From Hydractinia symbiolongicarpus (lineage: Eukaryota; Cnidaria; Hydrozoa; Anthoathecata; Hydractiniidae), in assembly GCF_029227915.1 (NCBI RefSeq), contig NC_079886.1, positions 4,154,001 to 4,218,000 of the forward strand: a stretch of 64,000 nucleotides of DNA, in the 5' to 3' direction. Positions 51,373 to 63,560 of the stretch are shown here, piece after piece; position 1 is the first letter of the stretch, and every line of letters begins with the position of its first letter. The notes below the pieces were generated by a model, which worked only from the letters and a program-made list of their open reading frames with translations, was not told the DNA's origin and ran no database searches. The translations under genes and the position numbers were made by a program.

Positions 51373-52866
51373 CGATTACACTGGACGCTGTGGTAGCGCT
51401 TTATTAAAAAATTTAAATTAAAAAGTCATTTTTTACTGTGGGACCAATCCTAGCCGTTATCGAACGCTGAAGAAATAGACACAGTTTCAAAAACTACATT
51501 TCATTGACTTTCTAACGGTGTTAGCCTGTTTGAGTTACAACAGTTTGGACACATTTTCGTACCAACATATATTTATCGATATTTTTCTGATATTAGTAGG
51601 TTGCATCGCCTTTAACAGTGAAACGATTGACTGTGGAACTTAATTGGACTGATTTTGGACTTTAACTTCATAAATGTGATAATTGAGACAATTGGACTCC
51701 ATGAAAAAACATTCTTCTTAAATTGGCATGATAGCCGGTGCTCAGCGATTACACTGGGCGCTGTGGCAGCGCTTCATTTAAAAATGTAGATATATAAGTC
51801 ATTCTTTACCTTGTGATCAATGCTAGCCGTTATCGCACGCTGAAGAAATTGAGACAGTTTTAAAAACTACATTTCATTGACTCTGTAACGGTATCAGTCC
51901 GTTTCTGTAACAACGGTTGCGTCACATTTTCGTACCAACATGTGTTTTGGCGATATTGTTCTGATATTACTACGTTGTATCGCTTCTAACAGTAAAACGA
52001 TTGACTGTGTGACTTAATTGAACTGATTTTGGAATCTGAACATATAAATGTAATAAATGACACAATTGGACTCCTAGAAATAAAATTCTTTTTAATATGA
52101 CATGATTGTTGGAATTCACCGATTACACTGGACGCTGTGGTAGCGCTTTATTAAAAAATTTAAATTAAAAAGTCATTTTTTACTGTGGGACCAATCCTAG
52201 CCGTTATCGAACGCTGAAGAAATAGACACAGTTTCAAAAACTACATTTCATTGACTTTCTAACGGTGTTAGCCTGTTTGAGTTACAACAGTTTGGACACA
52301 TTTTCGTACCAACATATATTTATCGATATTTTTCTGATATTAGTAGGTTGCATCGCCTTTAACAGTGAAACGATTGACTGTGGAACTTAATTGGACTGAT
52401 TTTGGACTTTAACTTCATAAATGTGATAATTGAGACAATTGGACTCCATGAAAAAACATTCTTCTTAAATTGGCATGATAGCCGGTGCTCAGCGATTACA
52501 CTGGGCGCTGTGGCAGCGCTTCATTTAAAAATGTAGATATATAAGTCATTCTTTACCGTGTGATCAATGCTAGCCGTTATCGCACGCTGAAGAAATTGAG
52601 ACAGTTTTAAAAACTACATTTCATTGACTCTGTAACGGTATCAGTCCGTTTCTGTAACAACGGTTGCGTCACATTTTCGTACCAACATGTGTTTTGGCGA
52701 TATTGTTCTGATATTACTACGTTGTATCGCTTCTAACAGTAAAACGATTGACTGTGTGACTTAATTGAACTGATTTTGGAATCTGAACATATAAATGTAA
52801 TAAATGACACAATTGGACTCCTAGAAATAAAATTCTTTTTAATATGACATGATTGTTGGAATTCAC
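51373..52866 (+). repeat. 747-bp dimer (A/F-G) in two tandem copies
   Basis: Anchors are 51373 (A/F), 51746 (G), 52120 (A/F) and 52493 (G). The A/F chimera starts as A (ATTAAAAAATTTAAATTAAAAAG) and continues as F (TATCGAACGCTG, GTGTTAGCCTG). Both copies share private variants: AATAGACACAG, GACTCTGTAACGG and GTTTTGGCG, the last adding one base. This is a very recent two-monomer amplification. Confidence 0.92.
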
Positions 52867-55107
52867 CGATTACACTGGACGCTGTGGTAGCGCTTTATTT
52901 AAAAATTTAAATTGAAAAGTCATTTTTTACTGTGGGACCAATCCTAGCCGTTATCGCACGCTGAAGAAATACGGACAGTTTCAAAAACTACATTTCATTG
53001 ACATTCTAACGGTATGAGTCCGTTTCAGTTACAACGGTTGCGTCAAATATTCGTACCAACATGTATTTATCGATATTTTTCTGATATTACTAGGTTGTAT
53101 CGCTTTTAACAGTGAAACGATTGTCAGTGGCACTTAATTCAACTGATTTTGGACTTTAACTTTATAAATGCAATAATTGAGACAATTGAACTCCAAGGTA
53201 TAACATTATTCTGAAATTGACATGATTGCTAGAACTCAGCGATTACACTGGGCGCTGTGGTAGCGCTTTATTTACATATTTAGATATAAAAGTCATTTTT
53301 TACTGTGGGACCAATCCTAGCCGTTATCGCACGCTGAAGAAATTGAGACAGTTTCAAAAACTACATTTCAGTGACTTTCTAACGGTATCAGTCCGTTTTT
53401 GTTACAACGGTTGCGTCACATATTCGTACCAACATGTGTTTAGCGATATTTTTCTGACATTACTAGGTTGCATCGCTTTTAACATTGAAACGATTGACTA
53501 TAGGACTTAATTGAACTGATTTTGGACTGTGACCTGACAAATGTGATGAATGAGACAATTGGACTCCATGAAATAACATTCTTCTTAAATTGGCATGATT
53601 GCCGGTGCTCAGCGATTACACTGGGCGCTGTGGTAGCGCTTCATTTAAAAGACTAGACATATAAGTCATTTTTTTACTGTGGGACCAATCCTAGTTGTTA
53701 TCGCACGCTGAAGAAATTGAGACAGTTTCAAAAACTAAATTTCAGTGACTTTCTAACGGTATCAGTCCGTTTCTGTTACAACGGTTGCGTCACATATTCG
53801 TACCAACATGTGTTTAGCGATATTTTTCTGATATTACTAGGTTGTATCGCTTTTAACAGTGAAACGATTGACTGTGGGACTTAATTGAACTGATTTTGGT
53901 CTTTAACTTTATAAATGTGATAATTGAGACAATTGGACTCCAAGAAATAACAATGTTTTGAATTTGACATGATTGCTAGAACTCAGCGATTACACTGGGC
54001 GCTGTTGTAGCGCTTCATTTAAAAATGCAGATGAATAAGTCATTTTTTACTGTAGGACCAAACCTAGCCGTTATCGCACGCTGAAGAAGTACAGACAGTT
54101 TCAAAAAATACATTTCGTTAACTTTCTCACGGTATCAGTCCGTTTCTGTTACAACGGTTGCGTCACATATTCGTGCCAACATGTATTTAGCGATATTTTT
54201 CTGATATTACTAGATTGCATCGCTTTTAAAAGTGAAACGATTGAATGTGGGACTTAATTGAACTGATTTTGGACTTTAACTTTATAAATGAAATAATTGA
54301 TAAAAAATTGAACTCCAAGAAATAAAATTATTCTGAATTTGACATGATTGCTAGAACTCAGCGATTACACTGGGCGCTGTGGTAGCGCTTCATTTAAAAA
54401 TGTAGTTAAATAAGTCATTTTTTACTGTGGGACCAATCCTAGCCGTTATCGAACGCTGAAGAAATAGAGACAGTTTCAAAAACTACATTTCATTGACTTT
54501 CTAACGTTGTTAGCCTGTTTGAGTTACCACAGTTTGGACACATTTTCGTACCAACATATATTTATCGATATTTTTCTGATATTAGTAGGTTGCATCGCCT
54601 TTAACAGTGAAACGATTGACTGTGGAACTTAATTGAACTGATTTTGGACTTTAACTTCATAAATGTGATAATTGAGACAATTGGACTCCATGAAAAAACA
54701 TTCTTCTTAAATTGGCATGATAGCCGGTGCTCAGCGATTACACTGGGCGCTGTGGCAGCGCTTCATTTAAAAATGTAGATATATAAGTCATTCTTTACCG
54801 TGTGATCAATGCTAGCCGTTATCGCACGCTGAAGAAATTGAGACAGTTTTAAAAACTACATTTCATTGACTTTGTAACGGTATCAGTCCGTTTCTGTAAC
54901 AACGGTTGCGTCACATTTTCGTACCAACATGTGTTTAGCGATATTGTTCTGATATTACTACGTTGTATCGCTTCTAACAGTAAAACGATTGACTGTGTGA
55001 CTTAATTGAACTGATTTTGGAATCTGAACATATAAATGTAATAAATGACACAATTGGACTCCTAGAAATAAAATTCTTTTTAATATGACATGATTGTTGG
55101 AATTCAC
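52867..55107 (+). repeat. Mosaic segment: A, B, C, H/E, F, G
   Basis: Anchors are 52867, 53240, 53613, 53987, 54362 and 54735. The fourth is a chimera: H markers (GTAGGACCAAACC), then E (GAAGTACAGACAG, GATAAAAAATTG) from about 54089. The order skips the A-D pair present in the 12-mer, so this is a shortened version of that unit. Confidence 0.85.
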
Positions 55108-57345
55108 CGATTACACTGGACGCTGTGGTAGCGCTTTATTTAAAAATTTAAATTAAAAAGTCATTTTTTACTGTGGGACCAATCCTAGCCGTTATCGCAC
55201 GCTGAAGAAATACGGACAGTTTCAAAAACTACATTTCATTGACATTCTAACGGTATGAGTCCGTTTCAGTTACAACGGTTGCGTCAAATATTCGTACCAA
55301 CATGTATTTATTGATATTTTTCTGATATTACTAGGTTGTATCGCTTTTAACAGTGAAACGATTGTCAGTGGCACTTAATTGAACTGATTTTGGACTTTAA
55401 CTTTATAAATGCAATAATTGAGACAATTGAACTCCAAGGTATAGCATTATTCTGAATTTGACGTGATTGCTAGAACTCAGCGATTACACTGGCCGCTGTG
55501 GTAGCGCTTTATTTACATATTTAGATATAAAAGTCATTTTTTACTGTGGGACCAATCCTAGCCGTTATCGCACGCTGAAGAAATTGAGACAGTTTCAAAA
55601 ACTACATTTCAGTGACTTTCTAACGGTTTCAGTCCGTTTCTGTTACAACGGTTGCGTCACATATTCGTACCAACATGTGTTTAGCGATATTTTTCTGACA
55701 TTACTAGGTTGCATCGCTTTTAACATTGAAACGATTGACTATAGGACTTAATTGAACTGATTTGGGACTGTGACCTGACAAATGTGATGAATGAGACAAT
55801 TGGACTCCATGAAATAACATTCTTCTTAAATTGGCATGATTGCCGGTGCTCAGCGATTACACTGGGCGCTGGGGTAGCGCTTCATTTAAAAGAGTAGACA
55901 TATAAGTCATTTTTTACTGTGGGACCAATCCTAGTTGTTATCGCACGCTGAAGAAATTGAGACAGTTTCAAAAACTACAATTCATTGACTTTGTAACGGT
56001 ATCAGTCCGTTTCTGTAACAACGGTTGCGTCACATTTTCGTACCAACATGTGTTTAGCGATATTTTTCTGATATTACTACGTTGTATCGCTTCTAACAGT
56101 AAAACGATTGACTGTGTGACTTAATTGAACTGATTTTGGAATCTAAACATATAAATGTAATAAATGACACAAATGGAATCCTAGAAATAAAATTCTTTTT
56201 AATATGACATGATTGTTGGAATTCACCGATTACACTGGACGCTGTGGTAGCGCTTTATTAAAAAATTTAAATTAAAAAGTCATTTTTTACTGTGGGACTT
56301 ATCCTAGCCGTTATCGCACCCTGAAGAAATGCGGACAGTTTCAAAAACTACATTTCATTGAAATTCTAACGGTATGAGTCCGTTTCAGTTACAACGGTTG
56401 CGTCACATATTCGTACCAACATGTATTCAGCGATATTTTTCTGATATTACTAGGTTGTATCGCTTTTAACAGTGAAACGATTGTCAGTGGCACTTAATTG
56501 AACTGATTTTGGACTTTAACTTTATAAATGCAATAATTGAGACAATTGAACTCCAAGAAGTAACAATGTTCTGAATTTGACATGATTGCTAGAACTCAGC
56601 AATTACACTGGGCGCTGTGGTAGCGCTTTATTTACATATTTAGATATATAAGTCATTTTTTACTGTGGGACCAATCCTAGCCGTTATCGCACGCTGAAGA
56701 AATTGAGACAGTTTCAAAAACTACATTTCAGTGACTTTCTAACGGTATCAGTCCGTTTCTGTTACAACGGTTGCGTCACATATTCGTACCAACATGTGTT
56801 TAGCGATATTTTTCTGACATTACTAGGTTGCATCGCTTTTAACATTGAAACGATTGACTATAGGACTTAATTGAACTGATTTGGGACTGTGACCTGACAA
56901 ATGTGATGAATGAGACAATTGGACTCCATGAAATAACATTCTTCTTAAATTGGCATGATTGCCGGTGCTCAGCGATTACACTGGGCGCTGTGGTAGCGCT
57001 TCATTTAAAAGAGTAGACATATAAGTCATTTTTTACTGTGGGACCAATCCTAGTTGTTATCGCACGCTGAAGAAATTGAGACAGTTTCAAAAACTACAAT
57101 TCATTGACTTTGTAACGGTATCAGTCCGTTTCTGTAACAACGGTTGCGTCACATTTTCGTACCAACATGTGTTTAGCGATATTTTTCTGATATTACTACG
57201 TTGTATCAATTCTAACAGTAAAACGATTGACTGTGTGACTTAATTGAACTGATTTTGGAATCTAAACATATAAATGTAATAAATGACACAAATGGAATCC
57301 TAGAAATAAAATTCTTTTTAATATGACATGATTGTTGGAATTCAC
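55108..57345 (+). repeat. 1,119-bp trimer (A-B-C/G) in two tandem copies
   Basis: Anchors are 55108, 55481, 55854, then 56227, 56600, 56973. The third monomer of each copy starts as C (AAAAGAGTAGACATA) and from about ACTACAATTCATTGAC continues as G (TTTGTAACGG, GTAACAACGG, TACTACGTTG). The B and C/G members of the two copies are nearly identical (both have GATTTGGGACTGTG). The A members differ more. Confidence 0.88.
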
Positions 57346-58837
57346 CGATTACACTGGACGCTGTGGTAGCGCTTTATTAAAAAATTTAAATTAAAAAGTT
57401 ATTTTTTACTGTGGGACTAATCCTAGCCGTTATCGCAAGCTGGAGAAATGCGGACAGTTTCAAAAACTACATTTCATTGAAATTCTAACGGTATGAGTTC
57501 GTTTCAGTTACAACGGTTGCGTCAAATATTCGTACCAACATGTATTTATCGATATTTTTCTGATAATACTAGGTTGTATTGCTTTTAACAGTGAAACGAT
57601 TGACTGTGGGACTTAATTGAACTGATTTTGGACTTTAACTTTATAAATGTGATAATTGAGGCAATTGGACTCCAAGAAGTAACAATGTTCTGAATTTGAC
57701 ATGATTGCTAGAACTCAGCGATTACACTGGTCGCTGTGGTAGTGCTTTATTTACAAATTTGGATAAATAAGTCATTTTGTACTGTGGGACCAATCCTAGC
57801 CGCTATCGCACGCCGAAGAAATTGAGACAGTTTCAAAAACTGCATTTCATTGACTTTCTAACGGTATCGATCCGTTTCAGTTACAACGGTTGGGTCACAT
57901 TTTCGTATCAACATGTATTCAGCGATATTTTTCTGATATTACTAGGTTGCATCGCTTTTAACATTGAAACGATTGACTATAGGACTTAATTGAACTGATT
58001 TTGGACTTTAACTTTATAAATGCAATAATTGAGACAATTGGACTCCAAAGTATAACATTATTCTGAACTTGACATGATTGCTAGAACTCAGCGACTACAC
58101 TGGGCGCTGTGGTAGCGCTTTATTTACAAATTTAGATAAATAAGTCATTTTTTACTGTGGGAACAATCCTAGCCGTTAGCGCGCGCTTAAGAAATAGAGA
58201 CAGTTTCAAAAACTACATTTCATTGACTTTCTAACGGTGTCGGCCCGTTTGAGTTACAACAGTTGGGTCACATTCTCGTACCAACATGTATTTAGCAATA
58301 TTTTTCTGATATTACTAGTTTGTATCGCTTTTAACAGTGAAACGATTGACTGTGGGACTTAATTGAACTGATTTTGGACTTTAACTTTATAGGCGTGATA
58401 ATTAAGACAATTGGACTGCAAGAAATAACAATGTTCTGAATTTGACATGATTGCTAGAACTCAGCGATTACACTGGGCGCTGTGGTAGCGCTTCATTTAA
58501 AAATGCAGATAAAAAAGTCACTTTTTACTGTAGGAGCAATCCTAGCTGTTATGGCACGCTGAAGAAATAGAGACAGTTTCAAAAACTACATTTCATTGAC
58601 TTTCTAACGGTGTCGGCCCGTTTGAGTTACAACAGTTGGGTTACATTCTCGTACCAACATGTATTTAGCGATATTTTTCGGATATTACTAGATTGCATCG
58701 CTTTTAACAGTGAAACGATTGAATGTGGGACTTAATTGAACTGATTTTGGACTTTAACTTTATAAATGCAATAATTGAGAGAATTGAACTCCAAGAAATA
58801 AAATTATTCTGCATTTGACATGATTGCTAGAACTCAG
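57346..58837 (+). repeat. Transition monomers at the right-hand side
   Basis: Anchors are 57346 (A-like), 57719, 58092 and 58465. After the A-like monomer the lettered types no longer fit cleanly. The last two share GTCGGCCCGTTTGAG and CATTCTCGTACC, so they look like a local duplicate of one monomer. Confidence 0.75.
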
Positions 58838-59209
58838 CGATTACACTGGGCGCTGTGGTAGCGCTTCATTTAAAAATGTAGATAAATAAGTCATTTTTTA
58901 CTGTATGACAAATCCTAGCTGTTATCGCACGCTGAAGAAATAGAGACAGTTTCAAATCTACATTTCATTGACTTTCTAACGGTATAAGTCCGTTTAAGTT
59001 ACAACGGTTGCGTCACATATTCGTACCAACATGTATTTAGCAATATTTTTCTGATATTACTAGGTAGCATCGCCTTTAACAGTGAAACGATTGACTGTGG
59101 GACTTAATTGAACTGATTTTGGACTTTAACTTTATAGGCGTGATAATTGAGACAATTGGACTGCAAGAAATAACAATGTTCTGAATTTGACATGATTGCT
59201 AGAACTCAG

Positions 59210-59222
59210 CGATTACCGCTTC
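59210..59222 (+). repeat. 17-bp deletion removing the monomer hairpin
   Basis: Where other monomers read GATTAC, then ACTGGGCGCTGTGGTAG, then CGCTTC, this copy reads GATTACCGCTTC. Spacing to the next anchor is 356 bp. The lost bases cover the loop and left arm of the hairpin and part of the right arm. It is the only copy I noticed without it. Confidence 0.9.
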
Positions 59223-59314
59223 ATTTGAAAATGTAGATATATTAGTCATTTTTTACTGTGGGACCAATCCTAACCGTTATTGCACGCTGAAGAAGTACAA
59301 ACAGTTTCAAAAAC

Positions 59315-60540
59315 TACATTTCGTTGACTTTCGAACGGTATCAGTCCGTTTCTGTTACAACGGTTGCGTCACATATTCGTTCCAACATGTATATAGCGAT
59401 ATTTTTCTGATATTACTAGATTGCATCGCTTTTAACAGTGAAACGATTGAATGTGGGACTTAATTGAACTGATTTTGGACTTTAACTTTATAAATGCAAT
59501 AATTGAGAGAATTGAACTCCAAGAAATAAAATTATTCTGCATTTGACATGATTGCTAGAACTCAGCGATTACACTGGGCGCTGTGGTAGCGCTTCATTTA
59601 AAAATGTAGATAAATAAGTCATTTTTTACTGTATGACAAATCCTAGCTGTTATCGCACGCTGAAGAAATAGAGACAGTTTCAAATCTACATTTCATTGAC
59701 TTTCTAACGGTATAAGTCCGTTTAAGTTACAACAGTTGGGTCACATTTTCGTACCAACATGTATTTAGCGATATTTTTCTGATATTACTAGGTTGCATCG
59801 CTTTTAACAGTGAAACGATTGACTGTGGGACTTAATTGAACTGATTTTGGACTGTGACCTTACAAATGTGATGAATGAGACAATTGGTCTCCATGAAATA
59901 ACATTTTTCTAAAATTGGCGTGATTGCCGGAACTCAGCGGTTAAACTGGGCGCTGTGGTAGCGCTTCATTTAAAAATGTAGATATATAAGTCATTTTTAC
60001 TGTGGGACCAATGCTAGCCGCTATCGCACGCCGAAGAAAATGAGACATTTTCGGAAACTACATTTCATTGACTTTTTAACAGTGTCAGTCCGTTTCAGCT
60101 ACAACGCTTGTGTCACATTTTCGTACCAACATGTATTTAGCGATATTTTTCTGATATTACTAGGTTGCATCGCCTTTAACAGTCAAACAATTGACTGTGG
60201 GACTTAATTGAACTCATTTTGGACTGTGACTTGACAAATGTGATGAATGAGACAATTGGAGTCCATGAAATAACATTCTTCTTAAATTGGCATGATTGCC
60301 AGTACTCAGCGATTACAATAGGCGCTGTTGTAGCGCTTTATTTAAAAATGTAGATATATTAGTCATTTTTTAATGTGGGACCAATCCTAGACGTTATCGC
60401 ACGCTGAAGAAATTGAGACAGTTTCAAAAACTACATTTCATTGACTTTCTAACGGTATCAGTCCGTTTCTGTTACAACAGTTGCGTCACATATTCGTACC
60501 AACATGTGTTTAGCGATATTTTTCTGATATTACTAGGTTG
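59315..60540 (+). repeat. About 1.2-kb segment duplicated 1,863 bp downstream, copy 1
   Basis: Private variants (ATGTATATAGCG, GAGAGAATTGAACTCC, ACTGTATGACAAATCC, CAAATCTACATTTC, GCGGTTAAACTGG, CATTTTCGGAAAC, CAGTACTCAGCG) appear in the same order here and at 61178-62403, that is, at +1,863 bp or five monomers. Edges were estimated by eye. Confidence 0.85.
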
Positions 60541-61177
60541 TATCGCTTTTAACAGTGAAACGATTGACTGTGGGACTTAATTGAACTGATTTTGGACTTT
60601 AACTTTATAAGTGTGATAATTGAGACAATTGGACTCCAAGAAATAAAAATGTTCTGAATTTGACATGATTGCTAGAACTCAGCGATTACACTGGGCGCTG
60701 TGGTAGCGCTTCATTTAAAAATGCAGATAAATAAGTCATTTTTTACTGTAGGACAAATCCTAGCTGTTATCGTACGCTGAAGAAATAGAGACAGTTTCAA
60801 AAACTACATTTCATTGACTTTCTAACGGTATCAGTCCGTTTCAATTACAACGGTTGCGTCATATATTCGTACCAACATGTATTTAGCAATATTTTTCTGA
60901 TATTACTAGGTTGCATCGCCTTTAACAGTGAAACGATTGACTGTGGGACTTAATTGAACTGATTTTGGACTTTGAGCTTACAAATGTGATGAATGAGACA
61001 ATTGGACTCCATGAAATAACAATATTCTTAAATTGGCATGATTGCCGGAACTCAGCGATTAAACTGGGCGCTGTGGTAGCGCTTCATTTAAAAATGTAGA
61101 TAAATAATTCATTTTTTACTGTAGGACCAATCCTAGCCGTTATCGCACGCTGAAGAAATAGAGACAGTTTCAAAAAC

Positions 61178-62403
61178 TACATTTCGTTGACTTTCTAACG
61201 GTATCAGTCCGTTTCTGTTACAACGGTTGCGTCACATATTCGTACCAACATGTATATAGCGATATTTTTCTGATATTACTAGATTGCATCGCTTTTAACA
61301 GTGAAACGATTGAATGTGGGACTTAATTGAACTGATTTTGGACTTTAACTTTATAAATGCAATAATTGAGAGAATTGAACTCCAAGAAATAAAATTATTC
61401 TGCATTTGACATGATTGCTAGAACTCAGCGATTACACTGGGCGCTGTGGTAGCGCTTCATTTAAAAATGTAGATAAATAAGTCATTTTTTACTGTATGAC
61501 AAATCCTAGCTGTTATCGCACGATGAAGAAATAGAGACAGTTTCAAATCTACATTTCATTGACTTTCTAACGGTATAAGTCCGTTTAAGTTACAACAGTT
61601 GGGTCACATTTTCGTACCAACATGTATTTAGCGATATTTTTCTGATATTACTAGGTTGCATCGCTTTTAACAGTGAAACGATTGACTGTGGGACTTAATT
61701 GAACTGATTTTGGACTGTGACCTTACAAATGTGATGAATGAGACAATTGGTCTCCATGAAATAACATTTTTCTAAAATTGGCGTGATTGCCGGAACTCAG
61801 CGGTTAAACTGGGCGCTGTGGTAGCGCTTCATTTAAAAATGTAGATATATAAGTCATTTTTACTGTGGGACCAATGCTAGCCGCTATCGCACGCCGAAGA
61901 AAATGAGACATTTTCGGAAACTACATTTCATTGACTTTTTAACGGTGTCAGTCCGTTTCAGTTACAACGCTTGTGTCACATTTTCGTACCAACATGTATT
62001 TAGCGATATTTTTCTGATATTACTAGGTTGCATCGCTTTTAACAGTCAAACAATTGACTGTGGGACTTAATTGAACTCATTTTGGACTGTGACTTGACAA
62101 ATGTGATGAATGAGACAATTGGAGTCCATGAAATAACATTCTTCTTAAATTGGCATGATTCCCAGTACTCAGCGATTACAATGGGCGCTGTTGTAGCGCT
62201 TTATTTAAAAATGTAGATATATTAGTCATTTTTTAATGTGGGACCAATCCTAGCCGTTATCGCACGCTGAAGAAATTGAGACAGTTTCAAAAACTACATT
62301 TCATTGACTTTCTAACGGTATCAGTCCGTTTCTGTTACAACAGTTGCGTCACATATTCGTACCAACATGTGTTTAGCGATATTTTTCTGATATTACTAGG
62401 TTG
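61178..62403 (+). repeat. About 1.2-kb segment, copy 2
   Basis: Second copy of 59315-60540. Small differences exist, such as CACGATGAAG at 61520 against CACGCTGAAG. After about 62403 the two copies diverge (GCATTGCTTTTAAGAG against GTATCGCTTTTAACAG). Confidence 0.85.
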
Positions 62404-63060
62404 CATTGCTTTTAAGAGTGAAACGATTGACTGTGGGACTTACTTGAACTGATTTTGGACTTTAACTTCATAAATGCAATAATTGAGACAATTGGACTCC
62501 AAGGTAAAACATTATTCTGAACTTGGCATGATTGCTAGAACTCAGCGATTAAACTGGGCGCTGTTGTAGCGCTTCATTTAAAAATGCAGATAAATAAGTC
62601 ATTTTTTACTGTAGGACCAATCCTAGCCGTTATCGCACGCTGAAGAAATATAGACAGTTTCAAAAACTACATTTCATGGACTTTGTAACGGTGTCAGCCC
62701 GTCTGAGTTACAACAGTTGGGTCACATATCCGTACCAACATGTATTTAGCGATATTTTTCTGATATTAGTAGGTTGCATCGCTTTTAACACTGAAACGAT
62801 TGACTGTGGGACTTACTTGAACTGATTCTGGACTTTAACTTTATAAATATGATAATTGAGACAATTGGACTCCATGAAATAACATCCTTCTTAAATTGGC
62901 ATGATTGCCGGAACTCAGCGATTAAACTGGGCGCTGTGGTAGCGCTTCATTTAAAAATGTAGATAAATAACTCATTTTTTACTGTAGGACCAATCCTAGC
63001 CGTTATCGCACGCTGAAGAAATAGAGACAGTTTCAAAAACTACATTTCATTGACTTTCTA

Positions 63061-63560
63061 ACGGTATTAGTCCGTTTCAGTTACAACGATTGTGTCACAT
63101 ATTCGTACAAACATGTATTTAGCGATATTTTTCTGATATTACTAGGTTGCATCCCTTTTAACACTGAAACGATTGACTGTGGGACTTACTTGAACTGATT
63201 CTGGACTTTAACTTTATAAATATGATAATTGAGACAATTGGACTCCATCCAAAAACATTCTTCTTAAATTGGCATGATTACCGGTACCCAGCGATTACAC
63301 TGGGCGCTGTGGTAGCGCTTCATTTAAAAATGTAGATATATAAGTCTTTTTTTACTGTGGGACCAATCCTAGCCGTTATCGCACGCTGAAGAAATAGAGA
63401 CAGTTTCAAAAACTACATTTCATTGACTTTCTAACGGTATTAGTCCGTTTCAGTTACAACGATTGTGTCACATATTCGTACAAACATGTATTTAGCGATA
63501 TTTTTCTGATATTACTAGGTTGCATCCCTTTTAACACTGAAACGATTGACTGTGGGACTT
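63061..63560 (+). repeat. Tail of a twin monomer pair sharing private variants
   Basis: The segment at 63061-63189 (GGTATTAGTCCG, CAACGATTGTG, GTACAAACATG, GCATCCCTTTTAACACTG) is repeated at 63434-63560, exactly 373 bp later. Variants this specific in two adjacent monomers indicate a recent single-monomer duplication or local conversion. Confidence 0.88.
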
